DNA of 64,000 nt, taken from Treponema sp. (GTDB lineage Bacteria > Spirochaetota > Spirochaetia > Treponematales > Treponemataceae). The notes beneath the pieces are model-generated. The model was given only the letters and a program-made list of their open reading frames with translations, was not told the DNA's origin and did no database searches. Made by a program: the position numbers and the translations under genes. The stretch covers positions 1-64,000 of the forward strand of contig JAGCNW010000010.1 in NCBI GenBank assembly GCA_017645785.1, read 5' to 3'. Shown here piece by piece: positions 17,292 to 25,014 of the stretch (position 1 is the first letter of the stretch; each line of letters starts with the position of its first letter).

Positions 17292-17849
17292 TTACAGGCC
17301 TGCGTTTATCCAAGAAATGTTAAGCGCGAACAGCGCCATCATAAGAATTACCATGCACAAGAAGACCGAAGTCTTTTGTCTGAACGAGTCCGTGTTCTTT
17401 GATGAAGAAAGCTTGTTTGTAAAGGTGAACAAGAATGGAATCAAGATGTAGTAGCTGGCCAAGCAGCAAGCGCCGATCGCGATCGACTCAAGAAGGCTTT
17501 CTCCTTCGTTCAACGAAAGCAAGACAGTCAAAAACGAGACTGCGAATTCCGAAGAGCTCTTTTTTGTGGTAAGCTGAAAAATGATTTCGAAGAAGACGCT
17601 CGCGCTTGAGAAAACAAGCAAGGCGACCAAGGGATAAAGCTCGGTCAAGCCTGTGGGAATCAACAAGAGCTGGACCAAAGAATATGTCAGGGCGATTGCG
17701 GCAAAGACGCAGCACAAGGACTTTATCCAAGCGGACGCGATTTTTTTTCTGGCAAGGCTCGCTTCGGCGGCCTGCAAGCTTCCGATTCCGTAAATGAAAA
17801 CGGCCGAAGAAAACAAGCTGTAAAATAAAAGAGCGTTAATTATCCTCAT
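17292..17849 (-). CDS. rnfA: RnfA-like membrane subunit
   Basis: 185 residues, about six transmembrane segments, of the RnfA/RnfE family by size, topology and position (between rnfE and rnfB). In well-studied Rnf/Nqr complexes each of RnfA and RnfE carries two membrane Cys (motifs like GICP and TNCAVLG) that hold a shared [2Fe-2S] centre. The corresponding segments here read FSSAVFIYGIGS and TVLLSLNEGESL, with no Cys; the Cys residues present lie elsewhere. It overlaps rnfE by 14 bp. Confidence 0.75.
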   Translation of the reverse strand: MRIINALLFYSLFSSAVFIYGIGSLQAAEASLARKKIASAWIKSLCCVFAAIALTYSLVQLLLIPTGLTELYPLVALLVFSSASVFFEIIFQLTTKKSSSEFAVSFLTVLLSLNEGESLLESIAIGACCLASYYILIPFLFTFTNKLSSSKNTDSFRQKTSVFLCMVILMMALFALNISWINAGL

Positions 17850-18447
17850 CTGCCAACCCCGCTTTTTCTATCGCGTTCATCTTTAGTTGCGCCGTCAACA
17901 AGAACGACATGCACAAAAGCAAAATCAACAAGGCTCCCGGAATCGTCGCGAAGAACGAAAGGAAGGCTGTGTCATAAGAATTGAACAAGTATGACTCTTG
18001 GATTCCGTTTGGAATTGGAAGCGAAAGCGTTCCGTATCCCAAAATGTCCCTAAGCAAAAAGAAAAGGAGCGCGAAAACGCTGAACCAAACTGTGGACTCA
18101 AAAGCGCCCGAAGTTGAAGTTTGCTGGTTTTGGAAAACGCTCGCAAGCAAGAAAACCGAAAGCGCGGGAATGTAAAGGCAGAAGCTGAGCGTGAGCGCGA
18201 TTACCGGCGAAAAAAGAATCAAGACTTGCTTGAACAATATCGTCAAAAAGACAATGAAAGAAACGGTAAGAATGTCCGTGAGGCTTCCCATGTCAAACTT
18301 TTTGACGAAGGAATGAAAGGCCCTTGACGCCGCCATCAAGACGTTCAGCTCGATTATCAATGGCAGGCCGTACGCCAAGCGGCCGGGCGCAACCGCTAAA
18401 AGAGCGAAAGAGGCGGCGATAAAGACAAAGTATAGGTTCTTCTTCAT
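17836..18447 (-). CDS. rnfE: RnfE-like membrane subunit
   Basis: 203 residues from MKKNLYFVFIAASF; this start overlaps the rnfG stop as ATGA (18444-18447), so a longer upstream frame is rejected. About six transmembrane segments. As in its RnfA-like neighbour, the two motifs expected to contain the [2Fe-2S] ligands (GLCP and TNCxxLGR) read AVAPGRLAYG and YIPALSVFLL, without Cys. Assigned as RnfE because the operon follows the standard C-D-G-E-A-B order. Confidence 0.75.
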   Translation of the reverse strand: MKKNLYFVFIAASFALLAVAPGRLAYGLPLIIELNVLMAASRAFHSFVKKFDMGSLTDILTVSFIVFLTILFKQVLILFSPVIALTLSFCLYIPALSVFLLASVFQNQQTSTSGAFESTVWFSVFALLFFLLRDILGYGTLSLPIPNGIQESYLFNSYDTAFLSFFATIPGALLILLLCMSFLLTAQLKMNAIEKAGLADEDN

Positions 18448-18917
18448 TTTGAAGCCTCCTGGTCCGCCAAGGCGTGGCGAACGATCAAGGTCGCCGTGTC
18501 GGTCCAATATTCGATTTGGCGGTTGAATTTATTTTCGGTAAATTCCTTTGAGACGGAATTGTTTAGATAAGCGATTCCCTCAAAGGACGCCTTGTCGTCT
18601 TGATAAAGAAAGACTGCGGGAAGCGGGCCAAAGTAAGTTGAGATTCTCAAGACCAAGGCGCAATATTTTTTTGAAGGCGACTTGATGTTGGAAATCTTGA
18701 AGCAAGCCGCGCTGACGTTGTAGTTTGAATTTAAGGGAATCGCGTCTCCGCACTGCCATTCGTTTGGAGGAAGGACTTGTTCCACCGCTAGGCGCAAGCC
18801 GTTTTCCCAATTTTTTTTGCCCGCGAAAATCATGCCGGCCAAAATTACAAAGAAGGCCAAAATTATTCCTGTGAATACGGCGGACTGAAAAAGCAGTTTG
18901 TTTCCTTTTTCGTTCAT
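18444..18917 (-). CDS. rnfG: RnfG-like flavoprotein subunit
   Basis: 157 residues with one N-terminal membrane anchor (about 9-32) and a small periplasmic FMN-binding-type domain. RnfG carries FMN covalently bound by ApbE at the Thr of an SGAT-type motif. Here the matching segment is WTDTATLIV near residue 140: the Thr is kept but Ser-Gly is replaced by Asp-Thr. The protein is shorter than typical RnfG (about 200 residues). It overlaps rnfD and rnfE by 4 bp each. Confidence 0.78.
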   Translation of the reverse strand: MNEKGNKLLFQSAVFTGIILAFFVILAGMIFAGKKNWENGLRLAVEQVLPPNEWQCGDAIPLNSNYNVSAACFKISNIKSPSKKYCALVLRISTYFGPLPAVFLYQDDKASFEGIAYLNNSVSKEFTENKFNRQIEYWTDTATLIVRHALADQEASK

Positions 18918-19960
18918 TTGTCAGCCTCCCCTAGTTCAAGCGCCAAAAGCGAAGACAAGCGCTTTCTGAGCGACTTTGTTTCAAATGTTTGCAAGGCCGG
19001 CGAAATTATGTTCATAAAAAGAACTGTGGCGACCGCTCCAAAGGGAGACGTTCCCGTTCCGCAAAAGATGAACGCAAAAACGCCGCCAAAGGCTCCGTAA
19101 AAGGCTTTGCCCGCCATAGAAAAGGGAGTCGTTCCTGGCCAATACAAAAGGAAGACCGACGCGAACAAGATTCCGCTCGAAAGCAAGGCCAAGAGCAAAT
19201 CGCCCTCCCTTGGAACGCCGCCTGTGAAAAGCGGAGACACGTAGCGCACAAGCGCGCAATACACCAAAAGGAAAACGGCCGGAATCTCTATGTTGATGAA
19301 ATCAAACGAGAACAAGAACAAGGACGCAAGCAAAGTCCAAAAGGCGAACCTAAAGGCTGGAATGGCGGCGTGGTTGTCCCAAAAGAGCGACACGTAGCCG
19401 TTGGGAATCGACACTCCAAAAAGGCTGAAGATTGTGTCGTTCAAAAAGAGAGTCAGCTTTTCGTCCACGCCGTTTTTTAACAGCGCTCCTTCAATCAAGT
19501 TGAGCGAAGGATTTTTTACGAGCAAGTCCGCTCCCGCGATAGTGAAAGTTCCAAAGAATGCGTGGCCGATGAACCAAGCGCCCGTGACCGCAAGCGCCAC
19601 AGGGTTCACCCAAGAGACTCCTGAGTTTCCAAAAATCTTCTTCGCCGTGTACATAAAAAGGAATGTCGTCAAAAAGGCGCTGAAAATCGGAAAGTTCGGA
19701 GGCAAGAAAAAGCCAGTCAAGGTTCCTGACAAAAGCGCGTAGGCCGCGGACAAGGTCACGTTCTTTTTTCTTATATAGTTTCTCGCTTCGCTGCACAAGG
19801 CGCCCAAGACGGAAGCCAAAATCAAAAGCAAGGAGCGGTAGCTTGCGCTTGCGAAAAGCATCGCTATTTGGGGAACGAGAGCGCACCAAAAGCAAAAGGT
19901 TCTTAAGGGCGCGGATTTTGAAAAGCTTGTAAAGGGAGCTGTTGAAACTTTGCTATGCAT
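18914..19960 (-). CDS. rnfD: RnfD-like membrane subunit
   Basis: 348 residues with about nine or ten transmembrane segments. Family landmarks include LLSGTLTGFFLPPNFP and SWVNPVALAVTGAWF; the C-terminal part has GGVPREGDLLLALLSSG and GAVATVLFMNIISP. Typical RnfD/NqrB proteins hold FMN on the Thr of an SGATPL-like motif after the NP helix; the aligned stretch here is IAGADLLV, with Asp in place of Thr. It overlaps rnfC by 8 bp. Confidence 0.85.
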   Translation of the reverse strand: MHSKVSTAPFTSFSKSAPLRTFCFWCALVPQIAMLFASASYRSLLLILASVLGALCSEARNYIRKKNVTLSAAYALLSGTLTGFFLPPNFPIFSAFLTTFLFMYTAKKIFGNSGVSWVNPVALAVTGAWFIGHAFFGTFTIAGADLLVKNPSLNLIEGALLKNGVDEKLTLFLNDTIFSLFGVSIPNGYVSLFWDNHAAIPAFRFAFWTLLASLFLFSFDFINIEIPAVFLLVYCALVRYVSPLFTGGVPREGDLLLALLSSGILFASVFLLYWPGTTPFSMAGKAFYGAFGGVFAFIFCGTGTSPFGAVATVLFMNIISPALQTFETKSLRKRLSSLLALELGEADK

Positions 19961-21263
19961 TTTGCCTATCCTTTAATATTTTTACGATTTCCGCCAAGGG
20001 AAGCTTTGTGGGACACGCGTAATTGCAGACGCCGCATTCAATGCACAAGAGACTGGCCCTGATAAAGTCTTGGGGAACTTTGATTGATTTGATCATGTAG
20101 CCGTAAAGAACGTTGGGGTAAATCTTGGCGGGACACGCGTCGCTGCATTTTCCGCAGCCCATGCAAAAGCCGCTTGAGTAGTCCGCCAAGTCAGTCTTGG
20201 CAATGAATGAAACGCTCTTTACCCATTTTGTTATCGGAGTGTCCAATGACGGAACGGAAAATCCGTTCAAGTGTCCGTTGACGATTATTTTGCCAATCTT
20301 TTTTGTTTCCAATCCAAGCTGCTCGGCAAGGCTTCCAAAGCTGGCGCCGACGCAAGCCTTTAGAACCGCGCTTGACTTGAGGCAGTCGCCAAAGACATGC
20401 ACGTAAACCCGCTCGACCGGAATGTTGTAAATCAAGGCGTTGGACAAAACAGCCAAAGTCGTCGCGTCAATAAACAGGGACTTTCTGACTATCTTCCGCT
20501 CGCCTGTCGAACTCTTCGTCGCTTTTTTGTAGCGCGTCGCGATGTTTTCTTTTGTTCCAATCGGATATGTTCTTGTGTCAAACGCGACCGCCGTGATCTT
20601 TGTGTCTTGGTCTTCGCTTTCGGACTTGAAGGCGGTTATCTTTCCTTGCAAGTTTGAGTCCTTCGCGACGGCAAAAACAATTTCCTCGGGGTTCAATATT
20701 TTTTTTATGATTTCGACGCCTTTTTGAACCTTCTCAAAATTTGAGTTGGCTATAACGGAGTCGGTTTGGCATGTGGGGTCTTCGTCAAAAAGGCGCGCGA
20801 AAACTATAGTGGCCTGCTTGTCCAAGGCGGCCTTGATGTCCGTCGAGAGGGAGCGGCCGTTTCTCATCGAGAAAGTGTTTACGATTCCCAAAGCGCCTAT
20901 TCTGTTTGTAATCGAAGACGCTCCCCAAGACTGCCAATCGTAAGTCTTGAGGCTTTTTCCGACATGGGTGAACTGGCCGTTCAACTGAATCTCTACGGCG
21001 CAACCGTTGCGGCCGTCGGGCTCGGCGCAATTCTTTATTCCCAACACAAGGCCGGGAATCGACGAATGGATTTTTGCCGATTCGCTTCCGCTTGTGTCTT
21101 CAGCTATCACTTGTCCTTCTTGGACTTTGTCGCCCTTCTTTACAAGCGGCGAGCACAAGACTTCGGATTCCTGCTTTAATGGAATCAAAACCGTTCGAGG
21201 CAAAAAGGCTGTCGTTACGGACTGAACTTGGTCCTTTTTCTTGACTACATAATCAGGAAACAT
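19953..21263 (-). CDS. rnfC: RnfC-like peripheral Fe-S subunit
   Basis: 436 residues. The N-terminal RnfC barrel-sandwich region (VKKGDKVQEGQVIAE near 40-55) is followed by a central domain and two [4Fe-4S] motifs near the C-terminus (CMGCGKCSDACP and CIECGVCNYACP). In Rnf complexes RnfC handles NADH. The usual glycine-rich NADH/FMN-site motifs in the middle are not obvious here. The start has GGGGAAAAT upstream and overlaps the preceding membrane gene by 11 bp. Confidence 0.88.
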   Translation of the reverse strand: MFPDYVVKKKDQVQSVTTAFLPRTVLIPLKQESEVLCSPLVKKGDKVQEGQVIAEDTSGSESAKIHSSIPGLVLGIKNCAEPDGRNGCAVEIQLNGQFTHVGKSLKTYDWQSWGASSITNRIGALGIVNTFSMRNGRSLSTDIKAALDKQATIVFARLFDEDPTCQTDSVIANSNFEKVQKGVEIIKKILNPEEIVFAVAKDSNLQGKITAFKSESEDQDTKITAVAFDTRTYPIGTKENIATRYKKATKSSTGERKIVRKSLFIDATTLAVLSNALIYNIPVERVYVHVFGDCLKSSAVLKACVGASFGSLAEQLGLETKKIGKIIVNGHLNGFSVPSLDTPITKWVKSVSFIAKTDLADYSSGFCMGCGKCSDACPAKIYPNVLYGYMIKSIKVPQDFIRASLLCIECGVCNYACPTKLPLAEIVKILKDRQNA

Positions 21264-22611
21264 ATTTTCCCCGTTTTATCGCAAAAATGTAATAGAGCGC
21301 CGCGAAAAGCGACGGCAGCATGGCAAAAAGCAAGGCCGCGGCGACGCCGAACCCTGCGTTTTCGCTTCCGCCCGTTGAATATTTGACGGAAAAATTTCTT
21401 CCTTGCGCCTTCCAAAGTTTTTCTATTGGAGGATTGCTTGGAAGATCCAATTGCGACGCGGCCTCTTTTTTAAAAGCCTTGTCGTAGGAGCACACAACTT
21501 CCGAACTGATTTGAATTCCCTTTGGCGTTTTGGCGTAATGCGTCATTTGGACGGTGTCGCCTTCTTTTGGAACGGAAGGATATTCTTTGTTGAGCGACCT
21601 GTAAGGCGCGGCCTTTGCGTTCCATGCCTGCGCGTAATAGTCGTTCATAGTCGGAAAGTCGTACTTAAGCTCATTATACTCTGTTGGGGCCGGAAAAAAC
21701 AAGCCCTTGTTGCCGCCGCCTGAAACAAAGTCGCTTCCTGTCAAAAGAAAAATAAAAAGCGCGAAAATTCCCAGCGCAGTAAAGGATGTCTTTTTGACGT
21801 TTTGGACTCTCAAGACGTTCATCCTTTTTGCGCTTCTTATCAAGACCGGCAAAAAGCGGGCGTTTTTCTCGGACTGGACTTCCAAGTTAAAGCGGAGGAA
21901 AAGCAGGCACAAAGCGCAAAAAACGTTGAGCAAAAAGTAAATGGGCTTTGCTCCTCCGGCGGCGAACGAAATCAAAAAGGCGGCCGCAAGGAAAACTATT
22001 ACAAAGGGATTTTTGCTTAGGCATTGAACGCTTTCTTTTCTGCGCCAAAGCTTTTGCGCCAAGAACAAGGCGTAAAGCTCAAGGCAAACTGCCGCGGCCG
22101 CCGCGTAAAAGGGATTGCAAAATGCGAAGAAAAGCGCGGGGACAGAAGCCGCCGCGAAAACGATTTTGTTTTCGGCGAAATATAAAAAAGCCGCGAAGAC
22201 CAAAAGGCACACTATGGTAGTAAAGTAAGGAAAGGCCGCCCTGCTTCCAAGAACGGCTTCCAAATGCAATTGGCTTTGAATCGCCCTCGCCGCCCTTTGA
22301 GCGCCGCTTGCGTTTGAATCTGGAATGTAGTAGATGCGAAAGGCGCCGTCTTTGTCAAAAAAATATTTTTGTCTGGCCTCTTCGTAGTCGATTGAATACG
22401 CCGGCTCTTGTTTTTCCAAAGCGATGTAGGCGCCGCAGTTTTGTTCTTGCAAAAGGCTGTTGATCGATTCCTTGTCGGCGCCCGAAGGCACGCTGAGCAT
22501 TGTGTAGCCTTTCCAAAGTTTTGAGGAGGGAACGCTTTTTAGCAGGAACATTATGAGAAGAAGAACTGAGGCCGCCAAAGCAGGCGCGGCGAACTTTTTG
22601 AAGCGCTCCAT
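21253..22611 (-). CDS. Membrane protein of unknown function in the Rnf operon
   Basis: 452 residues starting MERFKKFAAPALAAS, 4 bp after the PAP2 gene's stop. It has one N-terminal transmembrane segment, a soluble domain of about 100 residues (SGADKESINSLLQEQNC onward), six to eight membrane segments with a GGAKPIYFLL turn, a second soluble domain of about 130 residues, and a final membrane segment. No known Rnf subunit matches. Position at the head of rnfCDGEAB suggests an accessory or assembly role, which is inference. A longer frame upstream overlaps the PAP2 gene and is rejected. Confidence 0.75.
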   Translation of the reverse strand: MERFKKFAAPALAASVLLLIMFLLKSVPSSKLWKGYTMLSVPSGADKESINSLLQEQNCGAYIALEKQEPAYSIDYEEARQKYFFDKDGAFRIYYIPDSNASGAQRAARAIQSQLHLEAVLGSRAAFPYFTTIVCLLVFAAFLYFAENKIVFAAASVPALFFAFCNPFYAAAAAVCLELYALFLAQKLWRRKESVQCLSKNPFVIVFLAAAFLISFAAGGAKPIYFLLNVFCALCLLFLRFNLEVQSEKNARFLPVLIRSAKRMNVLRVQNVKKTSFTALGIFALFIFLLTGSDFVSGGGNKGLFFPAPTEYNELKYDFPTMNDYYAQAWNAKAAPYRSLNKEYPSVPKEGDTVQMTHYAKTPKGIQISSEVVCSYDKAFKKEAASQLDLPSNPPIEKLWKAQGRNFSVKYSTGGSENAGFGVAAALLFAMLPSLFAALYYIFAIKRGKYVS

Positions 22612-22615
22612 AATT

Positions 22616-23092
22616 TTATAAAACCGCGAATCCCAACCCGATGAAGAATCCCAGTATCGCGCCGAAGATGACTTCCATCGGGCGGTGGCCAAGAATTTCT
22701 TTTATGGGCTTGTAGTCAATCATATTTTTGTCGGACAGTTCGTTTCCAAGCTCGTTGAGCTTTCTTGCCTGCAAGCCTGAGGCGCGACGGACGCCGAGCG
22801 CGTCTCTTATCGTGACCATCAAAAAGCAAAAGGCCAGCATGAATGTGTCGCTTGAAACTCCGGACCTAAAGCCGACGCAAGTCGTTAGAGTGGTTACAAG
22901 GGCCGTGTGGCTGGAAGGAAAGCCGCCGGTTCGCCATACAAGGCTTTCGGACAAGGCTTTTAGGGAATGAATCTTTCCGGAAAAAAGGCCTATCATTGTT
23001 TTTATGAATTGCGCGGTGAACCAGCTGAACAAACAAGCTTGGAAAACTGGGTTAGTAATAATTTCCGCCAAAACTTTTTTTCCGAAATACAT
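22616..23092 (-). CDS. Divergent PAP2-family membrane protein (DUF212)
   Basis: 158 residues with about four membrane segments. The conserved WRTGGFPSSHTALVTTL motif near residues 55-72 is the PAP2-like phosphatase signature, and IRDALGVRRASGLQA follows; this is the DUF212 group. The ATG at 23092 is preferred over an upstream TTG because a TTGAAA-17-TATTAT promoter ends 6 nt before it, so transcripts would start at the ATG itself. First gene of the long operon that continues into rnfC-B. Confidence 0.85.
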   Translation of the reverse strand: MYFGKKVLAEIITNPVFQACLFSWFTAQFIKTMIGLFSGKIHSLKALSESLVWRTGGFPSSHTALVTTLTTCVGFRSGVSSDTFMLAFCFLMVTIRDALGVRRASGLQARKLNELGNELSDKNMIDYKPIKEILGHRPMEVIFGAILGFFIGLGFAVL

Positions 23093-23098
23093 TCTTAT

Positions 23099-23127
23099 AT
23101 AATAGCGCAATTGATTTTCTTTTTCAA
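23099..23127 (-). promoter_or_regulatory. Leaderless-type promoter of the PAP2-rnf operon
   Basis: Minus strand: TTGAAA (23122-23127), 17-bp spacer, TATTAT (23099-23104), then six bases and ATG at 23092. Predicted transcription start falls on the start codon. No Shine-Dalgarno sequence is present. Confidence 0.75.
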
Positions 23128-23130
23128 GAG

Positions 23131-23159
23131 TTGATGGAAGGCCCGTCTTGCGCTAAAAT
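23131..23159 (+). promoter_or_regulatory. Leaderless-type promoter of the pseudouridine synthase gene
   Basis: TTGATG (23131-23136), 17-bp spacer, TAAAAT (23154-23159), seven bases, then ATG at 23167. Its -35 box is 3 bp from the -35 box of the divergent PAP2 promoter. The in-frame TTGATG is therefore a -35 element rather than a start codon. Confidence 0.75.
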
Positions 23160-23166
23160 CCTTTGC

Positions 23167-24075
23167 ATGGACCGTAAGGAATGGACATTGGGGCCTGACG
23201 ACGCGGAAAAGCGCTTGGACAGGGTTCTTAGAAGGCTTTTGGCCAACAATACCCAGGGAGCGATCGCAAGCGCCTTGAGAAAGGGCTTGGTAAAAGTCAA
23301 CGGAAAGAAGGCCGACGCCGCCTGCCTTACAAAGCAAGGCGACATTTTGAGCGTCGCGGCCTTTTTGCTTCCTGCTAGCGCGGAGCGTTCCGAAGCCCAA
23401 GAGTCCGCCGCCAAAAAGCCAAAAGCGGCCCTTCCCTTTCCCGTGATTTTTGAAAACGAGCATTTGCTTTTTATCGACAAGCCGGCCGGAATTTCGGTCC
23501 ACGACGGGCCGGACTCGGTCGCCCAAGTTTTTTGCGATAGAACCAACGATTCCCTTTCGTTTGTTTCCGCTCCCCTGCACCGTCTGGACAAGGGAACGAG
23601 CGGCCTCTTGGCCGTGTCAAAGTCCGCCGAGGGCGCCCGCTGGTTTTGCAAAAAAATCAAGGACCGCGAGATAAAAAAATACTACTGGGGAATCGTTTTG
23701 GGCCGCTTGGCCGCCAAAGAGGAATGGACCGACGAGCTGGAAATCAACGGCGCTAAAAAGGCCGCCCGGACAATCGCGACCCCAATCAAAAGCGGCGCCT
23801 ATAACGGCAAGGAAATAAGCCTTGTCCTATTCCAAATCTTTACCGGGAGAAAGCGGCAGATACGAGAGCAAAGCGCCATGCGCGGCCATCCGATTTTGGG
23901 AGACAAGGCTTACGGCGGCGGCGTTATTGGCGGCCGCACAGGCGATGGCGGCCCTGAAAAAAGCGCCGGCTTTTATCTACGCTCGATGAGGATGGAATTT
24001 CCCGACAACGATTTGGGCCTTCCTCCCGCGATAGACGCGTCCGAGCCGCAAGATTTTCTTGCTTTTTTTAAATAG
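23167..24075 (+). CDS. RluA-family pseudouridine synthase with S4 domain
   Basis: 302 residues from MDRKEWTLGPDDAEKRLD. The S4 RNA-binding domain is at the N-terminus (LDRVLRRLLANN ... KGLVKVNGKK, residues 15-60). The catalytic motif HRLDKGTSGLL near 140 contains the active Asp, and GRKRQIREQ near 237 is the second family motif. It isomerises uridines in rRNA or tRNA; the exact site cannot be read from sequence. It is led by a leaderless-type promoter shared back-to-back with the PAP2-rnf operon. Confidence 0.9.
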   Translation: MDRKEWTLGPDDAEKRLDRVLRRLLANNTQGAIASALRKGLVKVNGKKADAACLTKQGDILSVAAFLLPASAERSEAQESAAKKPKAALPFPVIFENEHLLFIDKPAGISVHDGPDSVAQVFCDRTNDSLSFVSAPLHRLDKGTSGLLAVSKSAEGARWFCKKIKDREIKKYYWGIVLGRLAAKEEWTDELEINGAKKAARTIATPIKSGAYNGKEISLVLFQIFTGRKRQIREQSAMRGHPILGDKAYGGGVIGGRTGDGGPEKSAGFYLRSMRMEFPDNDLGLPPAIDASEPQDFLAFFK

Positions 24076-24087
24076 AGGCGCTAAAAT
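24059..24087 (+). promoter_or_regulatory. Leaderless-type promoter of the P-loop/Asp23 gene
   Basis: TTGCTT (24059-24064, inside the end of the preceding gene), 17-bp spacer, TAAAAT (24082-24087), seven bases, ATG at 24095. Same geometry as the promoter at 23131-23159. Confidence 0.7.
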
Positions 24088-24094
24088 ATTTTTG

Positions 24095-24967
24095 ATGGAT
24101 TTATCCGATTTTCTTAACAAATTCAAGAACATTCAAGTCTACGCGCTTGTCGGCGAAAGCGGAACTGGAAAAAGCTTTAAGGCGAAGCTTCTGGCCCAAA
24201 AGTACGGAATCAACGCCATTATCGACGACGGTCTTTTAATCGTTGACGACAAAATCATCGGTGGAAAATCCGCAAAGAGTGAAAAGACATACATGGGCGC
24301 CGTGCGCGTGGCCGTCTTTGACGACAAGGAGCACCGCGACGAAATCGCCCTCAAAATCAGGCAAAACAAGTTCAAGAAAATTCTCTTGATCGGTACTTCC
24401 GAAAAAATGGCGGTAAAAATTTCGACTCGCCTTCAGCTTCCGCCTCCGTCCAACGTTATAAAAATAGAGGACATCGCCACCCGCGAAGAGATAGACAAGG
24501 CCATCCGTTCCCGCCAAATCGAAGGGAAGCATGTAATACCCGTTCCCGCGATTGAAATAAAGCGAAACTATCCGCAAATTTTTTACGACTCGCTCAAGGT
24601 CTTTTTTAGCAAAAGCGGCCCCATCCCCCGCGTCTTTAGAAAAAACTCCGGAAAGGAAGTCTTTGAAAAGTCCGTGGTCCGCCCGGAATTTTCTAAAAAA
24701 GGCCGCGTGTCGATCAGCGAAGCCGCGCTCACGCAAATGACAATGCACTGCGTCGGCGAATTTGACCAAAACATCCGCGTCCGAAAAATCACGATAAAGA
24801 CAAATTCGCGCGGCTACAGAATCATAATCACAGTTGACGTTCCCTTCGGCAAGCAGCTTACCGGCGAAGTCTACAAGCTGCAGCAATACATAATCGACAA
24901 CATCGAAAAGTTCACCGGCATTTTGATTGAAGAAGTGAGCATAATCATCGACAAAATCACCCGCTAA
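24095..24967 (+). CDS. P-loop ATPase fused to an Asp23-like domain
   Basis: 290 residues from MDLSDFLNKFKNIQVY. A Walker A motif GESGTGKS lies at 20-27 and a basic switch-like region follows. The C-terminal ~85 residues (VSISEAALTQMTMHC ... EEVSIIIDKI) match the Asp23/Gls24 alkaline-shock fold by their pattern of alternating strands and the final VxIxIxxI segment. Asp23 domains are usually stand-alone in Gram-positive envelope stress. The nucleotide substrate and role of this combination are unknown. It sits between a pseudouridine synthase and pcnB. Confidence 0.7.
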   Translation: MDLSDFLNKFKNIQVYALVGESGTGKSFKAKLLAQKYGINAIIDDGLLIVDDKIIGGKSAKSEKTYMGAVRVAVFDDKEHRDEIALKIRQNKFKKILLIGTSEKMAVKISTRLQLPPPSNVIKIEDIATREEIDKAIRSRQIEGKHVIPVPAIEIKRNYPQIFYDSLKVFFSKSGPIPRVFRKNSGKEVFEKSVVRPEFSKKGRVSISEAALTQMTMHCVGEFDQNIRVRKITIKTNSRGYRIIITVDVPFGKQLTGEVYKLQQYIIDNIEKFTGILIEEVSIIIDKITR

Positions 24968-24975
24968 AGCCCTTA

Positions 24976-25005
24976 TTGACTATGGTCGGGTTTTTACGCT
25001 AAAAT
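24976..25005 (+). promoter_or_regulatory. Near-leaderless promoter of pcnB
   Basis: TTGACT (24976-24981), 18-bp spacer, TAAAAT (25000-25005), then nine bases to GTG at 25015. Predicted leader of 0-3 nt, no Shine-Dalgarno. Confidence 0.7.
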
Positions 25006-25014
25006 GCCGGCATT

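Noticed and set aside
23131-23136. TTGATG as the start of the pseudouridine synthase
   Set aside because: It fits better as a -35 box 17 bp from TAAAAT; the family N-terminus begins near the ATG at 23167.
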